A stretch of DNA of 43,884 bases, from positions 1 to 43,884 of the forward strand of contig JAUNAK010000015.1 in NCBI GenBank assembly GCA_030527665.1. Direction: 5' to 3'. Below are positions 16,368-26,805 of this stretch, in pieces. The notes below the pieces were generated by a model, which had not been told where the DNA came from, made no database searches, and worked only from the letters and a program-made list of their open reading frames with translations. The number at the start of each line of letters is the position of its first letter. Position 1 is the stretch's first letter. Origin of the DNA: Eubacteriales bacterium. GTDB taxonomy: Bacteria; Bacillota; Clostridia; Lachnospirales; Lachnospiraceae. The position numbers were made by a program, and so were the translations under genes.

Positions 16368-17717
16368 ATGAATCAGGATAAAATAAGAATAAAAGAAAAA
16401 TTATCGTATGCTGCAGTCAATTTTGGAAATATCCCGATTATGACGATCATCAACGGATATCTGCTGATTTTTTATACAAATATCTGCGGATTGAATCCGG
16501 CTGCATGTGCAACACTGTTTCTGATTGCAAGAATTATGGACGGACTCAACGATCCGCTTGTTGGATTTGTCATTGATCATCTGCCAAATACAAAAATGGG
16601 ACATTTTCGGCCGACACTGATCGTCGGAACGATTCTCTGCAGTGCAAACTTTCTGCTGTTATGGTTCGGACCGATGATGGCACCTGCCGGAAAACTTGCT
16701 ATCGCATATGTATCGTATATTCTGCTGGGAATTCTGTTTCCGGTTATGGATATTTCCCTGAACAGTCTGCTTCCGGTCATGACCGGTGATATGAAGGAAA
16801 GAAATGCACTGAGTGCAATCAAGGGTCTTGCATATGTAATTGGTGCGTTGGTGATCGGTGTAGCTGCACCGCTGATCCTTGGAAATACCTCAAACAGGGA
16901 TGGATATGTGAAGCTGATTTTAATTGCAGTCGCAATTATTTTCTTCTGCTCCATTATCGGTACACTTGGAGTAAAAGAACGAATCGCTCCGCAGAAAGGT
17001 GAATCTTATACACTGAAAGAGCTTTTTAAGATTTTAGGTCAGAAACCGGTATACATTACATTCATAGTTGTTCTTCTGTATACGATCGGAAGTAATATGG
17101 TCAGCGCAGTAAATACATACTTCTATACCTATATTCTGGGAGATCTGACCTGGGCTGCAATTCTGACATTGATTATGTGTGTAACAATTTTCCCGGCAAC
17201 GATGATTGTCGGAAATCTGGCAAACAAATACGGAAAGAAGAAAATGTACGCAATCGGACTTGCAATCGCAGGGCTGACACCGCTTATGCGTCTGGTAGAT
17301 GTAAGAAGTATTCCGATCCTGATCGTGTCCGCACTGATTACCGGAATCGGAAGCGGTTTTGCAGCACCGCTGAATTATGGAATTCAGGCTGACAACACCG
17401 ATTATGTAGAGCTTTCCATGGGAGTACGTGCAGAGGGTGCAATTGCATCATTGTCGAGTTTTATTTCCAAATGTGCAATGGGTATCGGCGGTGCTATTCC
17501 GGGATATCTGCTGCAGATTGCAGGATTTAACGGACTCAGTCAGTCACAGCCGCAGGAAGTAAAAACAGTAATTATCTTTTGTCTGATCATTCTGCCTGCA
17601 ATCGTAAATGTTACCGGCATTCTGATCTTTGCAAAACAATACCCGTTATCAAAGGAACGTCTGGAGGAACAGGCAAAACGTCTGGCAGAAAAAAGGGCAG
17701 CGAAAGCAGCTGAATGA
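16368..17717 (+). CDS. GPH family (MFS) glycoside-cation symporter
   Basis: A 449-residue transporter with about 12 hydrophobic helices. EKLSYAAVNFGNIPIMTIIN, RIMDGLNDPLVGFVIDHLPNTK and GIQADNTDYVELSMGVRAEG are signatures of the GPH symporter family. It starts 15 bases after GH3 with AGAGGAGAAGG as ribosome-binding site and is followed after 21 bases by GH78, so the three are one transcription unit. It is clearly diverged from the symporter at 9142, so each glycosidase cluster has its own importer. It probably brings in the rhamnosylated or beta-linked glycosides cut by GH78 and GH3. The C-terminus is a charged cytosolic tail rich in Lys, Glu and Ala. Confidence 0.9.
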   Translation: MNQDKIRIKEKLSYAAVNFGNIPIMTIINGYLLIFYTNICGLNPAACATLFLIARIMDGLNDPLVGFVIDHLPNTKMGHFRPTLIVGTILCSANFLLLWFGPMMAPAGKLAIAYVSYILLGILFPVMDISLNSLLPVMTGDMKERNALSAIKGLAYVIGALVIGVAAPLILGNTSNRDGYVKLILIAVAIIFFCSIIGTLGVKERIAPQKGESYTLKELFKILGQKPVYITFIVVLLYTIGSNMVSAVNTYFYTYILGDLTWAAILTLIMCVTIFPATMIVGNLANKYGKKKMYAIGLAIAGLTPLMRLVDVRSIPILIVSALITGIGSGFAAPLNYGIQADNTDYVELSMGVRAEGAIASLSSFISKCAMGIGGAIPGYLLQIAGFNGLSQSQPQEVKTVIIFCLIILPAIVNVTGILIFAKQYPLSKERLEEQAKRLAEKRAAKAAE

Positions 17718-17738
17718 TAGAATTCGGAGGAAGTCATT

Positions 17739-20534
17739 ATGGCATATATCTATGCAGCAAAAACAAACCACATGGTAAATCCGGTTGGATTTTATATGGA
17801 TCAGGTTGTTTTCTCCTGGAAAGTTGAAGACAGCATTGGAACAAAGCAGACCGATGTAAGGATTATTGTCAGTAAAGATCAGAACTTCTCAAAAATCGTA
17901 TTTGACAGAGCCGATCCGAATTTCGACAGCTGCGGTACAGAGATTCCTTTGGATCTGGAACCGTATACCAGATATTACTGGAAAGTGATCGTAACTTCGG
18001 ATGCTGAGGAAGTGATTGCATCGGATGTACAGTTTTTTGAAACCGCGAAAATGGATGATGCATGGATCGGTAACTGGATCGCATGCCGTACGGAAGCGGA
18101 CAGACATCCGGTATTCAGTAAAATAATCGAAACCGAGAAAGAGGTTGTCCGAGCAAGACTGTATATCTGTGGATTGGGATTGTATGAAGCGTATTGGACT
18201 GCAGCAGGCAGGGAAGCTGAAAAAATCGGAAATGAATACCTGACTCCATACTGTAATAATTACAATCAGTGGATACAATACCAGACGTATGACGTGACCG
18301 AGCAGGTGCGCGGCGGAGGAAAGCTGTCGGTTATGCTGGGTGATGGCTGGTATAAAGGTCGATTCGGGTTTGGAGAGCCGCAGAGAGACTGTCATTATGG
18401 AAACCAGCGTAAAATGATAGCAGAGGTGCATATTTGTTATGCGGATGGTTCCGGTGCAGTTATCGGATCGGATGAATCCTGGACTGCAGCCGGAAGCAAT
18501 ATCCTGTTTTCCAATATTTATGATGGGGAGAAACAGGATGATACGGTACCTGCTTCAGTGGAAGAAGCCGCAGTACTTGCAGAGAAACCGAAGGGCAGAT
18601 TAATGGAGAGACTTTCCCTTCCGGTCGTTGCACATGAACGGATCAAGCCTGTTAAGGTGATTCATACTCCGAAAGATGAAACTGTTCTGGACCTCGGACA
18701 GGAAATTTCAGGAATTTTTTTCCTGCATGTGCATGAGAAAAAGGGACAGACCATTCGTCTGCAGATGGGAGAGGTGCTGCAGGACGGTTGTTTTTACAAT
18801 GAAAATTTAAGAACGGCACGTGCGGAATTTGTGTATACATCTGATGGAACAGATAAGATCGTGAGACCCCATTTCACATTTTATGGTTATCGATATGTAA
18901 AAGTAGAAGGAATCAAAAATGTATCCTGTGATGATTTTACCGCTGTTGCATTATACAGTGATTTTGAGAGTATCGGTGAGCTGAAGACAGGGAATAAACT
19001 GGTGAATCAGTTGATCTCCAATGTGAACTGGGGAATGAAAGGAAACTTTCTGGATGTACCTACCGATTGTCCGCAGAGAGATGAAAGAATGGGATGGACA
19101 GGAGATACACAAGTATTTTCAGCTACAGCCAGCTACGTATCGGACTCGTATGCTTTTTACAGAAAATATCTGTTTGATATGTATCAGGAGCAGCTGCTTG
19201 CCGGTGGTATGGTGCCGGAGATCATACCGACCTTTGGTCCCAGCAAATGCTCCAGTGTGTGGGGAGATGCAGCCTGTATCATTCCATGGAATGTGTATGT
19301 ATTCAGCGGAGATAAATCGATTCTGGAGAAGCAGATCACAGGTATGCGTGACTGGGTGGATTACATACAGAAAGTCGACGGAGAAAATCACAATTGGGGC
19401 AGTGCTTTTCATTATGGTGACTGGCTTGCTCTGGATCGACCGGGTGCGGCGGATAACAATGTATACGGTGCAACGGATGAAGCATATATTGCGGACGTAT
19501 ATTATGGCGCAAGTGCACAGATCGTTGCAGATGCGGCAGAGATTCTTGGACAGCAGGAGGTAAGTGAGCACTATCGCAAAATTGCAGAGTCCCAGTGGGA
19601 ATATGTGAAGCATGAATATTTTACAGGTACGGGACGATGTGCAATCAAGACACAGACAGGACTGGTTCTTGCACTGAAATATCATCTATCCAGTGATGAG
19701 GAGAAAATCAAAACAACACTACGAAAATTGTTCAGAGACAATAAGTACAAATTGAATACCGGATTTGTCGGAACACCGCTGTTATGTAATGTACTGACAG
19801 AAAACGGTATGGAAGATATCGCATATCAGCTTCTGCTGAACGAGGAGTATCCGGGCTGGCTTCACGAAGTTAAACTTGGAGCAACAACTGTATGGGAGAG
19901 ATGGAATTCTCTGGACGAGAATGGACATATCTCAAGTACAGGTATGAACAGCCTGAATCATTACTCCTATGGAGCAATTCTGGAGTGGATGTATCGCCAT
20001 ATGGCCGGTATTAATATTACTTCAGCGGGAGTGGGCGGCAAAAGAATCCGGATGCAGCCGAGAGTTCATTACCAGATGCAGTATGCTGCCTGTACATATG
20101 ATTCTGCATGCGGAAAGTACAGCAGTGAGTGGACGATACTGGAAGGAAATAAGCTGAAACTGTCTTTCCATATTCCGTTCGGAACGGAAGCGGAAATTGT
20201 TCTTCCGTATTTTGGAGAAGAGCAGGTCAGAACAAATGCTGGAAATCCTCTTCTGGAAAATGTAATGGATGGCGTATGCATGGTAGGTGCCGGATCCTAT
20301 GAGATCGTTTATGAGGCCAATGAACCATTAAAGAAGAGATACAGTATTGATTCCACAATGGATGAATTACTTGCTGATCCGTATACAAGAGCTTTTTTGC
20401 AGACCATGATGGATACGGAGATGCTTCCGGATATTGCTTATGGAATGTCATTGCGGGAAGTTGCAAAAACATTTGCAGGAGAAATCGGAGAAGAGCAGGA
20501 GCAAATGCTTAATGGTGTGATGGCAGGATTCTAA
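17739..20534 (+). CDS. Alpha-L-rhamnosidase, glycoside hydrolase family 78, with C-terminal helical module
   Basis: A 931-residue inverting GH78 enzyme releasing L-rhamnose from oligosaccharides or glycosides. The order is: N-terminal fibronectin-like domain (1-105), beta-sandwich with RLYICGLGLYEAYW (about 150-300), concanavalin-like domain with LDLGQEISGIF (about 310-410), and an alpha6/alpha6 barrel carrying the signature DCPQRDERMGWTGD (443-456) and GATTVWERWNSLDENG (about 712-727). A C-terminal beta domain and a helical tail of 60 residues (872-931) follow. The acidic residues of the two signatures match the catalytic region of the family. No signal peptide is seen. It is the last gene of the GH3-GPH-GH78 operon; the tail resembles that of the GH3 protein. 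Confidence 0.95.
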   Translation: MAYIYAAKTNHMVNPVGFYMDQVVFSWKVEDSIGTKQTDVRIIVSKDQNFSKIVFDRADPNFDSCGTEIPLDLEPYTRYYWKVIVTSDAEEVIASDVQFFETAKMDDAWIGNWIACRTEADRHPVFSKIIETEKEVVRARLYICGLGLYEAYWTAAGREAEKIGNEYLTPYCNNYNQWIQYQTYDVTEQVRGGGKLSVMLGDGWYKGRFGFGEPQRDCHYGNQRKMIAEVHICYADGSGAVIGSDESWTAAGSNILFSNIYDGEKQDDTVPASVEEAAVLAEKPKGRLMERLSLPVVAHERIKPVKVIHTPKDETVLDLGQEISGIFFLHVHEKKGQTIRLQMGEVLQDGCFYNENLRTARAEFVYTSDGTDKIVRPHFTFYGYRYVKVEGIKNVSCDDFTAVALYSDFESIGELKTGNKLVNQLISNVNWGMKGNFLDVPTDCPQRDERMGWTGDTQVFSATASYVSDSYAFYRKYLFDMYQEQLLAGGMVPEIIPTFGPSKCSSVWGDAACIIPWNVYVFSGDKSILEKQITGMRDWVDYIQKVDGENHNWGSAFHYGDWLALDRPGAADNNVYGATDEAYIADVYYGASAQIVADAAEILGQQEVSEHYRKIAESQWEYVKHEYFTGTGRCAIKTQTGLVLALKYHLSSDEEKIKTTLRKLFRDNKYKLNTGFVGTPLLCNVLTENGMEDIAYQLLLNEEYPGWLHEVKLGATTVWERWNSLDENGHISSTGMNSLNHYSYGAILEWMYRHMAGINITSAGVGGKRIRMQPRVHYQMQYAACTYDSACGKYSSEWTILEGNKLKLSFHIPFGTEAEIVLPYFGEEQVRTNAGNPLLENVMDGVCMVGAGSYEIVYEANEPLKKRYSIDSTMDELLADPYTRAFLQTMMDTEMLPDIAYGMSLREVAKTFAGEIGEEQEQMLNGVMAGF

Positions 20535-20541
20535 ATGCCGG

Positions 20542-20570
20542 TTGATTTTTCGGAATAAGCGCGTTATAAT
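20542..20570 (+). promoter_or_regulatory. Promoter of purF-carA-carB
   Basis: TTGATT (20542-20547), a 17-base spacer and a perfect TATAAT (20565-20570). Transcription should start near 20576, so the leader begins only about 15 bases before the AAAGGG-loop hairpin. Confidence 0.8.
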
Positions 20571-20589
20571 CCTCCACTAGAGGACACGA

Positions 20590-20634
20590 ACGCAAAGGGG
20601 CGTAATCGCGATAGGCGATTACGCCCTTTTTTTT
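20590..20634 (+). promoter_or_regulatory. purF leader attenuator: AAAGGG-hexaloop hairpin overlapping an intrinsic terminator
   Basis: Hairpin 1 is ACGC (20590-20593), loop AAAGGG, GCGT (20600-20603). It overlaps the terminator: GGGCGTAATCGC (20598-20609) pairs perfectly with GCGATTACGCCC (20615-20626) around GATAG, followed by eight T (20627-20634). Both structures use 20598-20603, so they exclude each other. The terminator ends 16 bases before the purF start. The loop obeys the A1/G4 rule of ANTAR-protein RNA targets. The same design precedes glnN and amt. Confidence 0.7.
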
Positions 20635-20650
20635 GGTGCAGGAGGCCATT

Positions 20651-22033
20651 ATGAATGTTTTAGAACTGGATAAACCCCATGAGGAATGCGGCGTTGCAGG
20701 AATCTGGGGAGGCGATCATACGGATGCGGCGAAGCTTTTGTATTATGCGCTGATTGCCTTGCAGCATCGCGGACAGGAGTCGGCGGGAATTGTAACCTGT
20801 GACCGGAAAGGTCCGTTGGGAAATATCTGTATGCACAAGGGCATGGGACTGGTCAGTGAGGTATTCGCAGCGGACAGGCTGCAGGAGCTGCGGGGAAATA
20901 TCGGTATCGGTCATGTGCGCTATTCGACGACCGGTGCCAGCTGCGAGGCGAATGCGCAGCCGGTTTTTCTGAATTATCTGAAAGGAACACTGGCGCTTGC
21001 TCATAACGGAAATATCACAAATGTAGATGCGATCCGTGACGGTCTACAGGAGAAAGGAGCATCCTTTTCCGGAACTACGGACTCGGAGGTGATCGCCTAT
21101 CGCATTGCTCTGGAGCGGCTGCAGACACCGTCTATTGAAGCGGCGGTAATGAAGACTGCAGCGGAGTTAAAGGGCGGTTATGCCCTGCTGGTTCTCAGTC
21201 CGCAAAAGCTGGTAGGTGTACGAGATCCGCTTGGACTGAAGCCGCTGTGCCTGGGACAGACGGAAGACGGCTGGATCCTGGCTTCGGAGAGTGCGGCAAT
21301 TACCGCTGTCGGCGGAACGTTCGTCCGAGATATTGAGCCGGGTGAAACAATCACGATCTCTGCGGAAGGCCTGCATTCGGATTATCGGCTGCGTCAGGAG
21401 AAGCGGGCGCATTGCGTATTTGAATACATCTATTTTGCAAGACTGGATTCCAGAATCGACGGCATTCCTGTCTATGATGCCCGAATCCGGGGAGGCAGAG
21501 CCCTGGCACGCCGGTATCCGGTGGAAGCGGATGTAGTGACAGGGGTACCGGAGTCCGGACTGACGGCAGCAGTGGGCTATGCAGAAGAAGCCGGTATTCC
21601 CTACCGTCCGGCATTTTATAAGAACAGCTATGTAGGACGCACCTTTATCAAGCCGTCGCAGGAGGAGCGTGCCTCGGCCGTTCATATGAAACTCAGTCTT
21701 CTGGACAGTGTGGTAAAGGGAAAACGGGTCGTTCTGATCGATGATTCGATCGTTCGGGGAACAACGATCGCCAATCTGATCAAGATGATGCGAAAGGCAG
21801 GGGCATTGGAGATTCATGTACGGATCAGTTCCCCGCCGTTTCTCTATCCCTGCTATTACGGCACGGATGTTCCGGACAACAGCAGTCTGATTGCAAATGC
21901 CATGTCTACAGAGGAGATTCGAAAGAGCATCGGTGCGGATTCTCTGGAATATATGCACCTGGAGGATCTGGACGAGATGACGGAAGGACTTCCTCTCTGC
22001 AAGGCATGTTTTGACAATAAGTATCCGGTATGA
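20651..22033 (+). CDS. purF: Amidophosphoribosyltransferase
   Basis: A 460-residue PurF catalysing the first committed step of purine synthesis: PRPP plus glutamine to phosphoribosylamine. The start at 20651 is fixed by AGGAGG at 20639-20644. A propeptide of 12 residues precedes Cys13 (EECGVAGIWG), the N-terminal nucleophile after processing. The class II glutaminase domain has GHVRYSTTGAS and LAHNGNITN. The phosphoribosyltransferase part has VVLIDDSIVRGTT, the PRPP-binding loop. Cysteines in the C-terminal third (YPCYYG, LCKACFD) fit the iron-sulfur-containing Bacillus-type enzyme. It heads a transcription unit with carA and carB behind an attenuator, linking purine and pyrimidine synthesis to one glutamine-type signal. 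Confidence 0.97.
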   Translation: MNVLELDKPHEECGVAGIWGGDHTDAAKLLYYALIALQHRGQESAGIVTCDRKGPLGNICMHKGMGLVSEVFAADRLQELRGNIGIGHVRYSTTGASCEANAQPVFLNYLKGTLALAHNGNITNVDAIRDGLQEKGASFSGTTDSEVIAYRIALERLQTPSIEAAVMKTAAELKGGYALLVLSPQKLVGVRDPLGLKPLCLGQTEDGWILASESAAITAVGGTFVRDIEPGETITISAEGLHSDYRLRQEKRAHCVFEYIYFARLDSRIDGIPVYDARIRGGRALARRYPVEADVVTGVPESGLTAAVGYAEEAGIPYRPAFYKNSYVGRTFIKPSQEERASAVHMKLSLLDSVVKGKRVVLIDDSIVRGTTIANLIKMMRKAGALEIHVRISSPPFLYPCYYGTDVPDNSSLIANAMSTEEIRKSIGADSLEYMHLEDLDEMTEGLPLCKACFDNKYPV

Positions 22034-22040
22034 GAATGAT

Positions 22041-22200
22041 CTGCGGCCTCTGTCGGCAGAAGATGGATGTTCCGCTCAGGCGTGAAATCAGATCCTGCTG
22101 AGACGAAGTGCAATAATTATCTGGTGGAATCTCCGGTTGAGATGAGAAACTTTGCAATTCTGGTAAGCAGAGACCTGAAGAGGGATGCTGCAGAGGGCAG
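22041..22200 (+). other. purF-carA intergenic region with a possible closed RNA domain
   Basis: The 197-base spacer has no open frame of note. CTGC...CCTCTG (22041-22052) can pair with CAGAGGGCAG (22191-22200), leaving a 2-base bulge and closing a 138-base domain. Within it ATCTC-CGGTT-GAGAT (22129-22143), CTCAG/CTGAG (22075-22079 with 22098-22102) and TGCAA/TTGCA can form. It matches no riboswitch class I recognise. The structure is weak and unproven. Confidence 0.3.
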
Positions 22201-22233
22201 ATAACTTTCGGAATCAGGTGAAAGGAAAAGATG

Positions 22234-23367
22234 ATGGATAAAAAATACAGAAAGATCGTACTGGAGGATGGAACGGTATTTACCGGCGTTGCTTTCGGTG
22301 CGGAGACAGAAAAAAAGGTGGAGATCGTTTTTAATACATCCATGGTGGGCTATCAGGAGATCCTTTCGGATCCCTCATATACCGGTCAGGCAGTCGTTAT
22401 GACCTATCCGATGATTGGAAACTACGGTATGTGCGAGGAGGATTATGAAACAGAACGTCCGTCGATCTCCGGTATGATCGTAAGGGAATACTGCGATGAA
22501 CCCTCGAATTTCCGCTGCAGCAAAACACTGAACGAAGTGATGCGGGAATATGATATTGCCGGTGTTGCGGGAATCGATACACGGAAACTGGCCAGACACA
22601 TTCGGGATTACGGAAGCTGCCGGGCATGCATTGCCGATGCGGAGAGGGACACGGAGCTGATTCTCCGCGAACTGCGGGACTGGTATCTGGAGCAGGATTT
22701 TGTTTCAAAGGTAAGTACAAAAACACCATATGCATTTGAGGAGGAACCACTGGGAAACGGTCCGCTTGCGGCAGACGGTCAGCCCTATCATGTGGCAGCA
22801 CTGGACTGCGGCATCAAGAAGAATATTCTTCGGGATATGCGGCGGAAAGGGCTGCAGGTAACTGTATTGCCATGGAATACACCCGCAGAACAGATCCTGG
22901 AACTGGATCCGGACGGAATCTTCATTTCCAACGGACCGGGAGATCCGACAGATGTTCCGGAAACCATTGCGGCCGTTCGGCAGCTGATCGGAAAGAGACC
23001 GATCTTCGGTATCTGTCTGGGACATCAGATCCTTTCTCTTGCATACGGAGCAAAGACCTATAAGCTGAAATTCGGTCACCGAGGCGGCAATCATCCGGTA
23101 AAAGATCTGCAGACCGGAAAACTGGAAATTACTTCCCAGAATCATTCCTATGCCGTAGATGCGGACAGCATAAAAGAAACGCCGCTGGAAGTGACTCATA
23201 TCAATCTTCTGGATAATACGGTAGAGGGCGTCCGGGCAGAGAGGGATCATGCTTTTTCGGTACAGTACCATCCGGAAAGTGCGCCGGGACCGCAGGACAG
23301 CGGTTATCTCTTTGATGCGTTTATTCGTGACATGCATAAGTATGAGGAGGAGAAGACAAATGCCTAA
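22234..23367 (+). CDS. carA: Carbamoyl-phosphate synthase small (glutaminase) subunit
   Basis: A 377-residue CarA, which hydrolyses glutamine and channels ammonia to CarB for carbamoyl phosphate (arginine and pyrimidine synthesis). The N-terminal small-subunit domain ([30 protein letters not shown]) is followed by a class I glutaminase domain with the nucleophile Cys261 in GICLGHQ and the HPES motif near the end. Two ATGs lie in tandem at 22231 and 22234. I chose the second because AAGGA (22222-22226) is then 7 bases away. The 3' end overlaps carB by 8 bases. It is downstream of purF without a visible terminator, so it is probably in the same operon. Confidence 0.97.
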   Translation: MDKKYRKIVLEDGTVFTGVAFGAETEKKVEIVFNTSMVGYQEILSDPSYTGQAVVMTYPMIGNYGMCEEDYETERPSISGMIVREYCDEPSNFRCSKTLNEVMREYDIAGVAGIDTRKLARHIRDYGSCRACIADAERDTELILRELRDWYLEQDFVSKVSTKTPYAFEEEPLGNGPLAADGQPYHVAALDCGIKKNILRDMRRKGLQVTVLPWNTPAEQILELDPDGIFISNGPGDPTDVPETIAAVRQLIGKRPIFGICLGHQILSLAYGAKTYKLKFGHRGGNHPVKDLQTGKLEITSQNHSYAVDADSIKETPLEVTHINLLDNTVEGVRAERDHAFSVQYHPESAPGPQDSGYLFDAFIRDMHKYEEEKTNA

Positions 23368-26300
23368 GAGAACAGATATCAAAAAAGTATTGGTAATCGG
23401 TTCAGGACCGATCGTCATCGGACAGGCGGCAGAGTTCGACTATGCCGGAACCCAGGCCTGTCTGGCACTCCGGGAAGAAGGCTATGAGGTTATTCTCTGC
23501 AACTCCAATCCGGCAACCATCATGACGGATCAGACGATTGCGGATAAAGTGTATATGGAACCGCTGACACTGGAATACATGGCGAGAATCATTCGGAGTG
23601 AACGTCCGGATGCCATTCTGCCTGGAATCGGCGGACAGACCGGACTGAATCTGGCCATGCAGCTGGAGCGAAAAGGCATTCTCCGGGAATGTCAGACCGA
23701 GCTTCTGGGAACAAGGATCGAGAGTATCGAACGTGCGGAAGACAGAGAGCTGTTCAAGGAACTGTGCCTGGAACTGGGAGAACCGGTTCTTCCTTCGGAG
23801 ATCGCAAACAGCATAGAGGAAGGTCTGGAAGCGGCTGAGAAGATCGGATATCCGCTGGTCGTTCGTCCTGCGTTTACATTGGGCGGCACCGGCGGCGGTT
23901 TTGCGGAGAACGAAGAGGAGTTTCTGCAGATCATGAAAAATGCCATGGCACTTTCACCGGTGCACCAGGTACTGGTGGAGAAAAGTGTCCGCGGATATAA
24001 GGAAATCGAATACGAGGTAATGCGTGATGCCAACGATACAGCCATCACCATCTGCAATATGGAGAATCTGGATCCGGTCGGTATTCATACCGGAGATTCC
24101 ATCGTTGTCTGTCCTTCCCAGACACTGACCAACAAGGAATACCACATGCTGCGTGACAGTGCGTTGAAGATCATTCGTGCACTGCAGATTGAAGGCGGCT
24201 GTAATGTACAGTTTGCGCTGGATCCGAAGTCCTTTCAGTATTATCTGATCGAGGTAAATCCGCGTGTATCCCGTTCTTCCGCACTGGCTTCCAAAGCCAG
24301 CGGTTATCCGATCGCAAGGGTATCCGCGAAGATCAGCGTGGGCATGCATCTGGATGAGATACAGATCGCCAATACCCCGGCATCCTTTGAGCCTGCACTG
24401 GATTATGTGGTGTGCAAAATGCCGCGTTTCCCCTTTGACAAATTCAATGATGCAAATAATCATCTCGGTACACAGATGAAGGCAACCGGAGAGGTCATGA
24501 GTGTGGGACGGACACTGGAGGAGAGTCTTCTGAAGTCGATCCGTTCTCTGGAGATCGGCCTCTGGCATCTGCATCACATAAAATTTGATGAGATGTCCAC
24601 AGAAGAAATGCTGGCATATATTCCGGAGGGAACCGACGACCGGATCTACGCGCTTGCGGAGCTTCTGCGCAGAGACATCAAACCGGAAAAACTGTCTGCG
24701 GTCACCGGTATTGATCTGTTCTTTATCCATAAACTGCTGCACATCGTACAGATGGAACATACGCTGCAGGAAAATCCGGACAGCAGAGAGATTCTTTTCC
24801 GGGCTAAGAAGATGGGATTTTCCGATCGGGAGATTGCCTGTCTGTGGAAGCACAGTCAGAGGGAGATCTTTGAGCTTCGCAGGCAGTGGAATATTTTCCC
24901 TGTCTACAAGATGATCGATACCTGTGCTTCGGAGTTTGAGAGCTATATTCCGTATTTCTATTCCACCTATGAAGAAGAGAATGAATCCGTTATCTCTGAC
25001 AAGAAGAAAATTATTGTTCTTGGATCCGGACCCATTCGTATCGGCCAGGGTGTGGAGTTTGACTATTCCACCGTGCATGCGGTACAGACGATCAAAGAAG
25101 CCGGCTATGAAGCCATCATCATCAACAACAATCCGGAGACGGTATCGACGGATTATACGACCTCGGATAAGCTGTATTTTGAGCCGCTCTGCGTGGAGGA
25201 TGTCATCAATATCGTAGAGATGGAAAAACCGGAGGGTGTCATTGCCATTCTCGGCGGGCAGACGGCCATCAATCTGGCTGAGCCGCTGAAGGAGTATGGT
25301 GTACGCATTATCGGAACCGACTGCGCCGCCATTGAACGTGCAGAAAACAGAGACTCCTTCGAACATCTGCTGCAGGATCTGCATATTCCGCAGCCGAAGG
25401 GACAGGCCGTCACCAGCATTGAGGCCGGTGTACAGGCAGCCAAAGAGATCGGTTACCCGGTTCTGGTTCGTCCCAGCTTTGTCCTGGGCGGTAGAGCCAT
25501 GCAGATCGTATCCAAGGAGAAGGATCTGCGCCACTATCTGCAGACGGCGGTAGAAATCGATGTGGACAAGCCGGTGCTTGTGGATAAATATATCCGCGGA
25601 AAAGAAGTGGAAGTGGATGCGATCTGTGACGGACAGGATGTATTTGTGCCGGGAATCATGGAGCTGGTTGAGCGTACCGGTGTCCATTCCGGAGACTCCA
25701 TCAGTGTCTACCCGACATACAGTATCTCAGACAAGGTAAAGGGGACGATCCTGCAGTACACGAAAAAGCTGGGACTGGGAATCGGCATTGTCGGCCTTTA
25801 CAATATCCAGTTTATCGTAGATCCGGAGGATAATGTTTATATCATTGAAGTCAATCCCCGGTCTTCCAGAACCGTACCGTTCCTGTCCAAAGCCACAGGC
25901 TATTCCCTGGCTGATATCGCCACACTGGCAATTCTGGGCGTATCCCTGAAGGAACAGGGAATCTTTCGGCTGTATCCGGAGGAAAGAGAACGCTGGTGTG
26001 TAAAAGCCCCTGCCTTCTCCTTTGCAAAGCTGAAAGGCATGGATGCCTATCTGTCACCGGAGATGAAATCCACCGGCGAGGCCATCGGCTACGACAATAC
26101 CCTGCACAGAGCAATGTACAAGGCATTGCTGGCATCCGGCGTAAAACTGCAGAATTACGGTACGGTGATCGTAACACTGGCGGATGAGGATAAGGAGGAA
26201 GCGCTGCCGCTTGTCAGACGCTTCTATGATATGGGCTTCAATATCGAGGCTACCACCATGACCTGTGAATTCCTGAAGGAACATGGGGTAAAGACAAGGC

Positions 26301-26536
26301 TGCGTCATAAACTGAGTGAAGGAAGCGAAGAGGTGCTGGATTCCATACGTGCGGGATATGTCAGCTATGTGATCAACACACGTGCGATCCTGTCCGGTGT
26401 ACACTATGAGGACGGGGCTGCGATCCGCCGCTGTGCCATCGAGAATAATGTCACCATGTTCACATCCCTGGACACCGTAAAGGTATTCCTGGATGTCCTG
26501 GAAGAACTGACGATTAAGGTAGCACCGATCTTTTAA
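23360..26536 (+). CDS. carB: Carbamoyl-phosphate synthase large subunit
   Basis: A 1058-residue CarB, normal for the family. It has two homologous ATP-grasp halves: the first begins [20 protein letters not shown] (residue 9 on) and makes carboxyphosphate and carbamate; the second begins [20 protein letters not shown] (about residue 550) and phosphorylates carbamate. Each half has its glycine-rich ATP loop ([24 protein letters not shown]) and an EVNPRxSR motif. The C-terminal 130 residues are the MGS-like allosteric domain. The start at 23360 overlaps the carA stop (8 bases), with GGAGGAG just upstream inside carA. In-frame codons further upstream have no ribosome-binding site. It forms the synthase complex with CarA. 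Confidence 0.97.
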   Translation: MPKRTDIKKVLVIGSGPIVIGQAAEFDYAGTQACLALREEGYEVILCNSNPATIMTDQTIADKVYMEPLTLEYMARIIRSERPDAILPGIGGQTGLNLAMQLERKGILRECQTELLGTRIESIERAEDRELFKELCLELGEPVLPSEIANSIEEGLEAAEKIGYPLVVRPAFTLGGTGGGFAENEEEFLQIMKNAMALSPVHQVLVEKSVRGYKEIEYEVMRDANDTAITICNMENLDPVGIHTGDSIVVCPSQTLTNKEYHMLRDSALKIIRALQIEGGCNVQFALDPKSFQYYLIEVNPRVSRSSALASKASGYPIARVSAKISVGMHLDEIQIANTPASFEPALDYVVCKMPRFPFDKFNDANNHLGTQMKATGEVMSVGRTLEESLLKSIRSLEIGLWHLHHIKFDEMSTEEMLAYIPEGTDDRIYALAELLRRDIKPEKLSAVTGIDLFFIHKLLHIVQMEHTLQENPDSREILFRAKKMGFSDREIACLWKHSQREIFELRRQWNIFPVYKMIDTCASEFESYIPYFYSTYEEENESVISDKKKIIVLGSGPIRIGQGVEFDYSTVHAVQTIKEAGYEAIIINNNPETVSTDYTTSDKLYFEPLCVEDVINIVEMEKPEGVIAILGGQTAINLAEPLKEYGVRIIGTDCAAIERAENRDSFEHLLQDLHIPQPKGQAVTSIEAGVQAAKEIGYPVLVRPSFVLGGRAMQIVSKEKDLRHYLQTAVEIDVDKPVLVDKYIRGKEVEVDAICDGQDVFVPGIMELVERTGVHSGDSISVYPTYSISDKVKGTILQYTKKLGLGIGIVGLYNIQFIVDPEDNVYIIEVNPRSSRTVPFLSKATGYSLADIATLAILGVSLKEQGIFRLYPEERERWCVKAPAFSFAKLKGMDAYLSPEMKSTGEAIGYDNTLHRAMYKALLASGVKLQNYGTVIVTLADEDKEEALPLVRRFYDMGFNIEATTMTCEFLKEHGVKTRLRHKLSEGSEEVLDSIRAGYVSYVINTRAILSGVHYEDGAAIRRCAIENNVTMFTSLDTVKVFLDVLEELTIKVAPIF

Positions 26537-26699
26537 ATACAAACACAATTTTTTTAATACATATACACGGATTCGGATGGGGAGAAGTCGGATTTAGCTG
26601 GCATCTCCCCGTTCGCGTCCAACTGCTCAGAATTCGACTCGAAAAACGCAAAGTTAACTCAAATTTTCCGAATTTACAACGTTTTTTCTTACTTTACGA

Positions 26700-26705
26700 T
26701 ATAAT
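26700..26705 (+). promoter_or_regulatory. Probable -10 box of the polyphosphate:AMP phosphotransferase gene
   Basis: A perfect TATAAT in the context ACGATATAATATAAAA, about 100 bases before the gene. No good -35 lies at 17 bases; TTTACA (26673-26678) is too far at 21. The 269-base spacer 26537-26805 otherwise holds no gene, and I see no strong terminator after carB. Confidence 0.5.
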
Positions 26706-26805
26706 ATAAAACATGGGATAGGAAAGTGATTTCATTTTTCGTGTGCTTATTCAGAGGAATGAAGGAACGTAAAAAGCAAAATGGATTTCGGGGAAAGGGG
26801 TTCTT

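Noticed and set aside
23954-25687. A 577-codon open frame on the minus strand inside carB
   Set aside because: It is the antisense shadow of a well-conserved gene, has no family-like sequence and no ribosome-binding site. Similar long antisense frames at 32018-33433, 35395-36795 and 41608-43002 were left out for the same reason.
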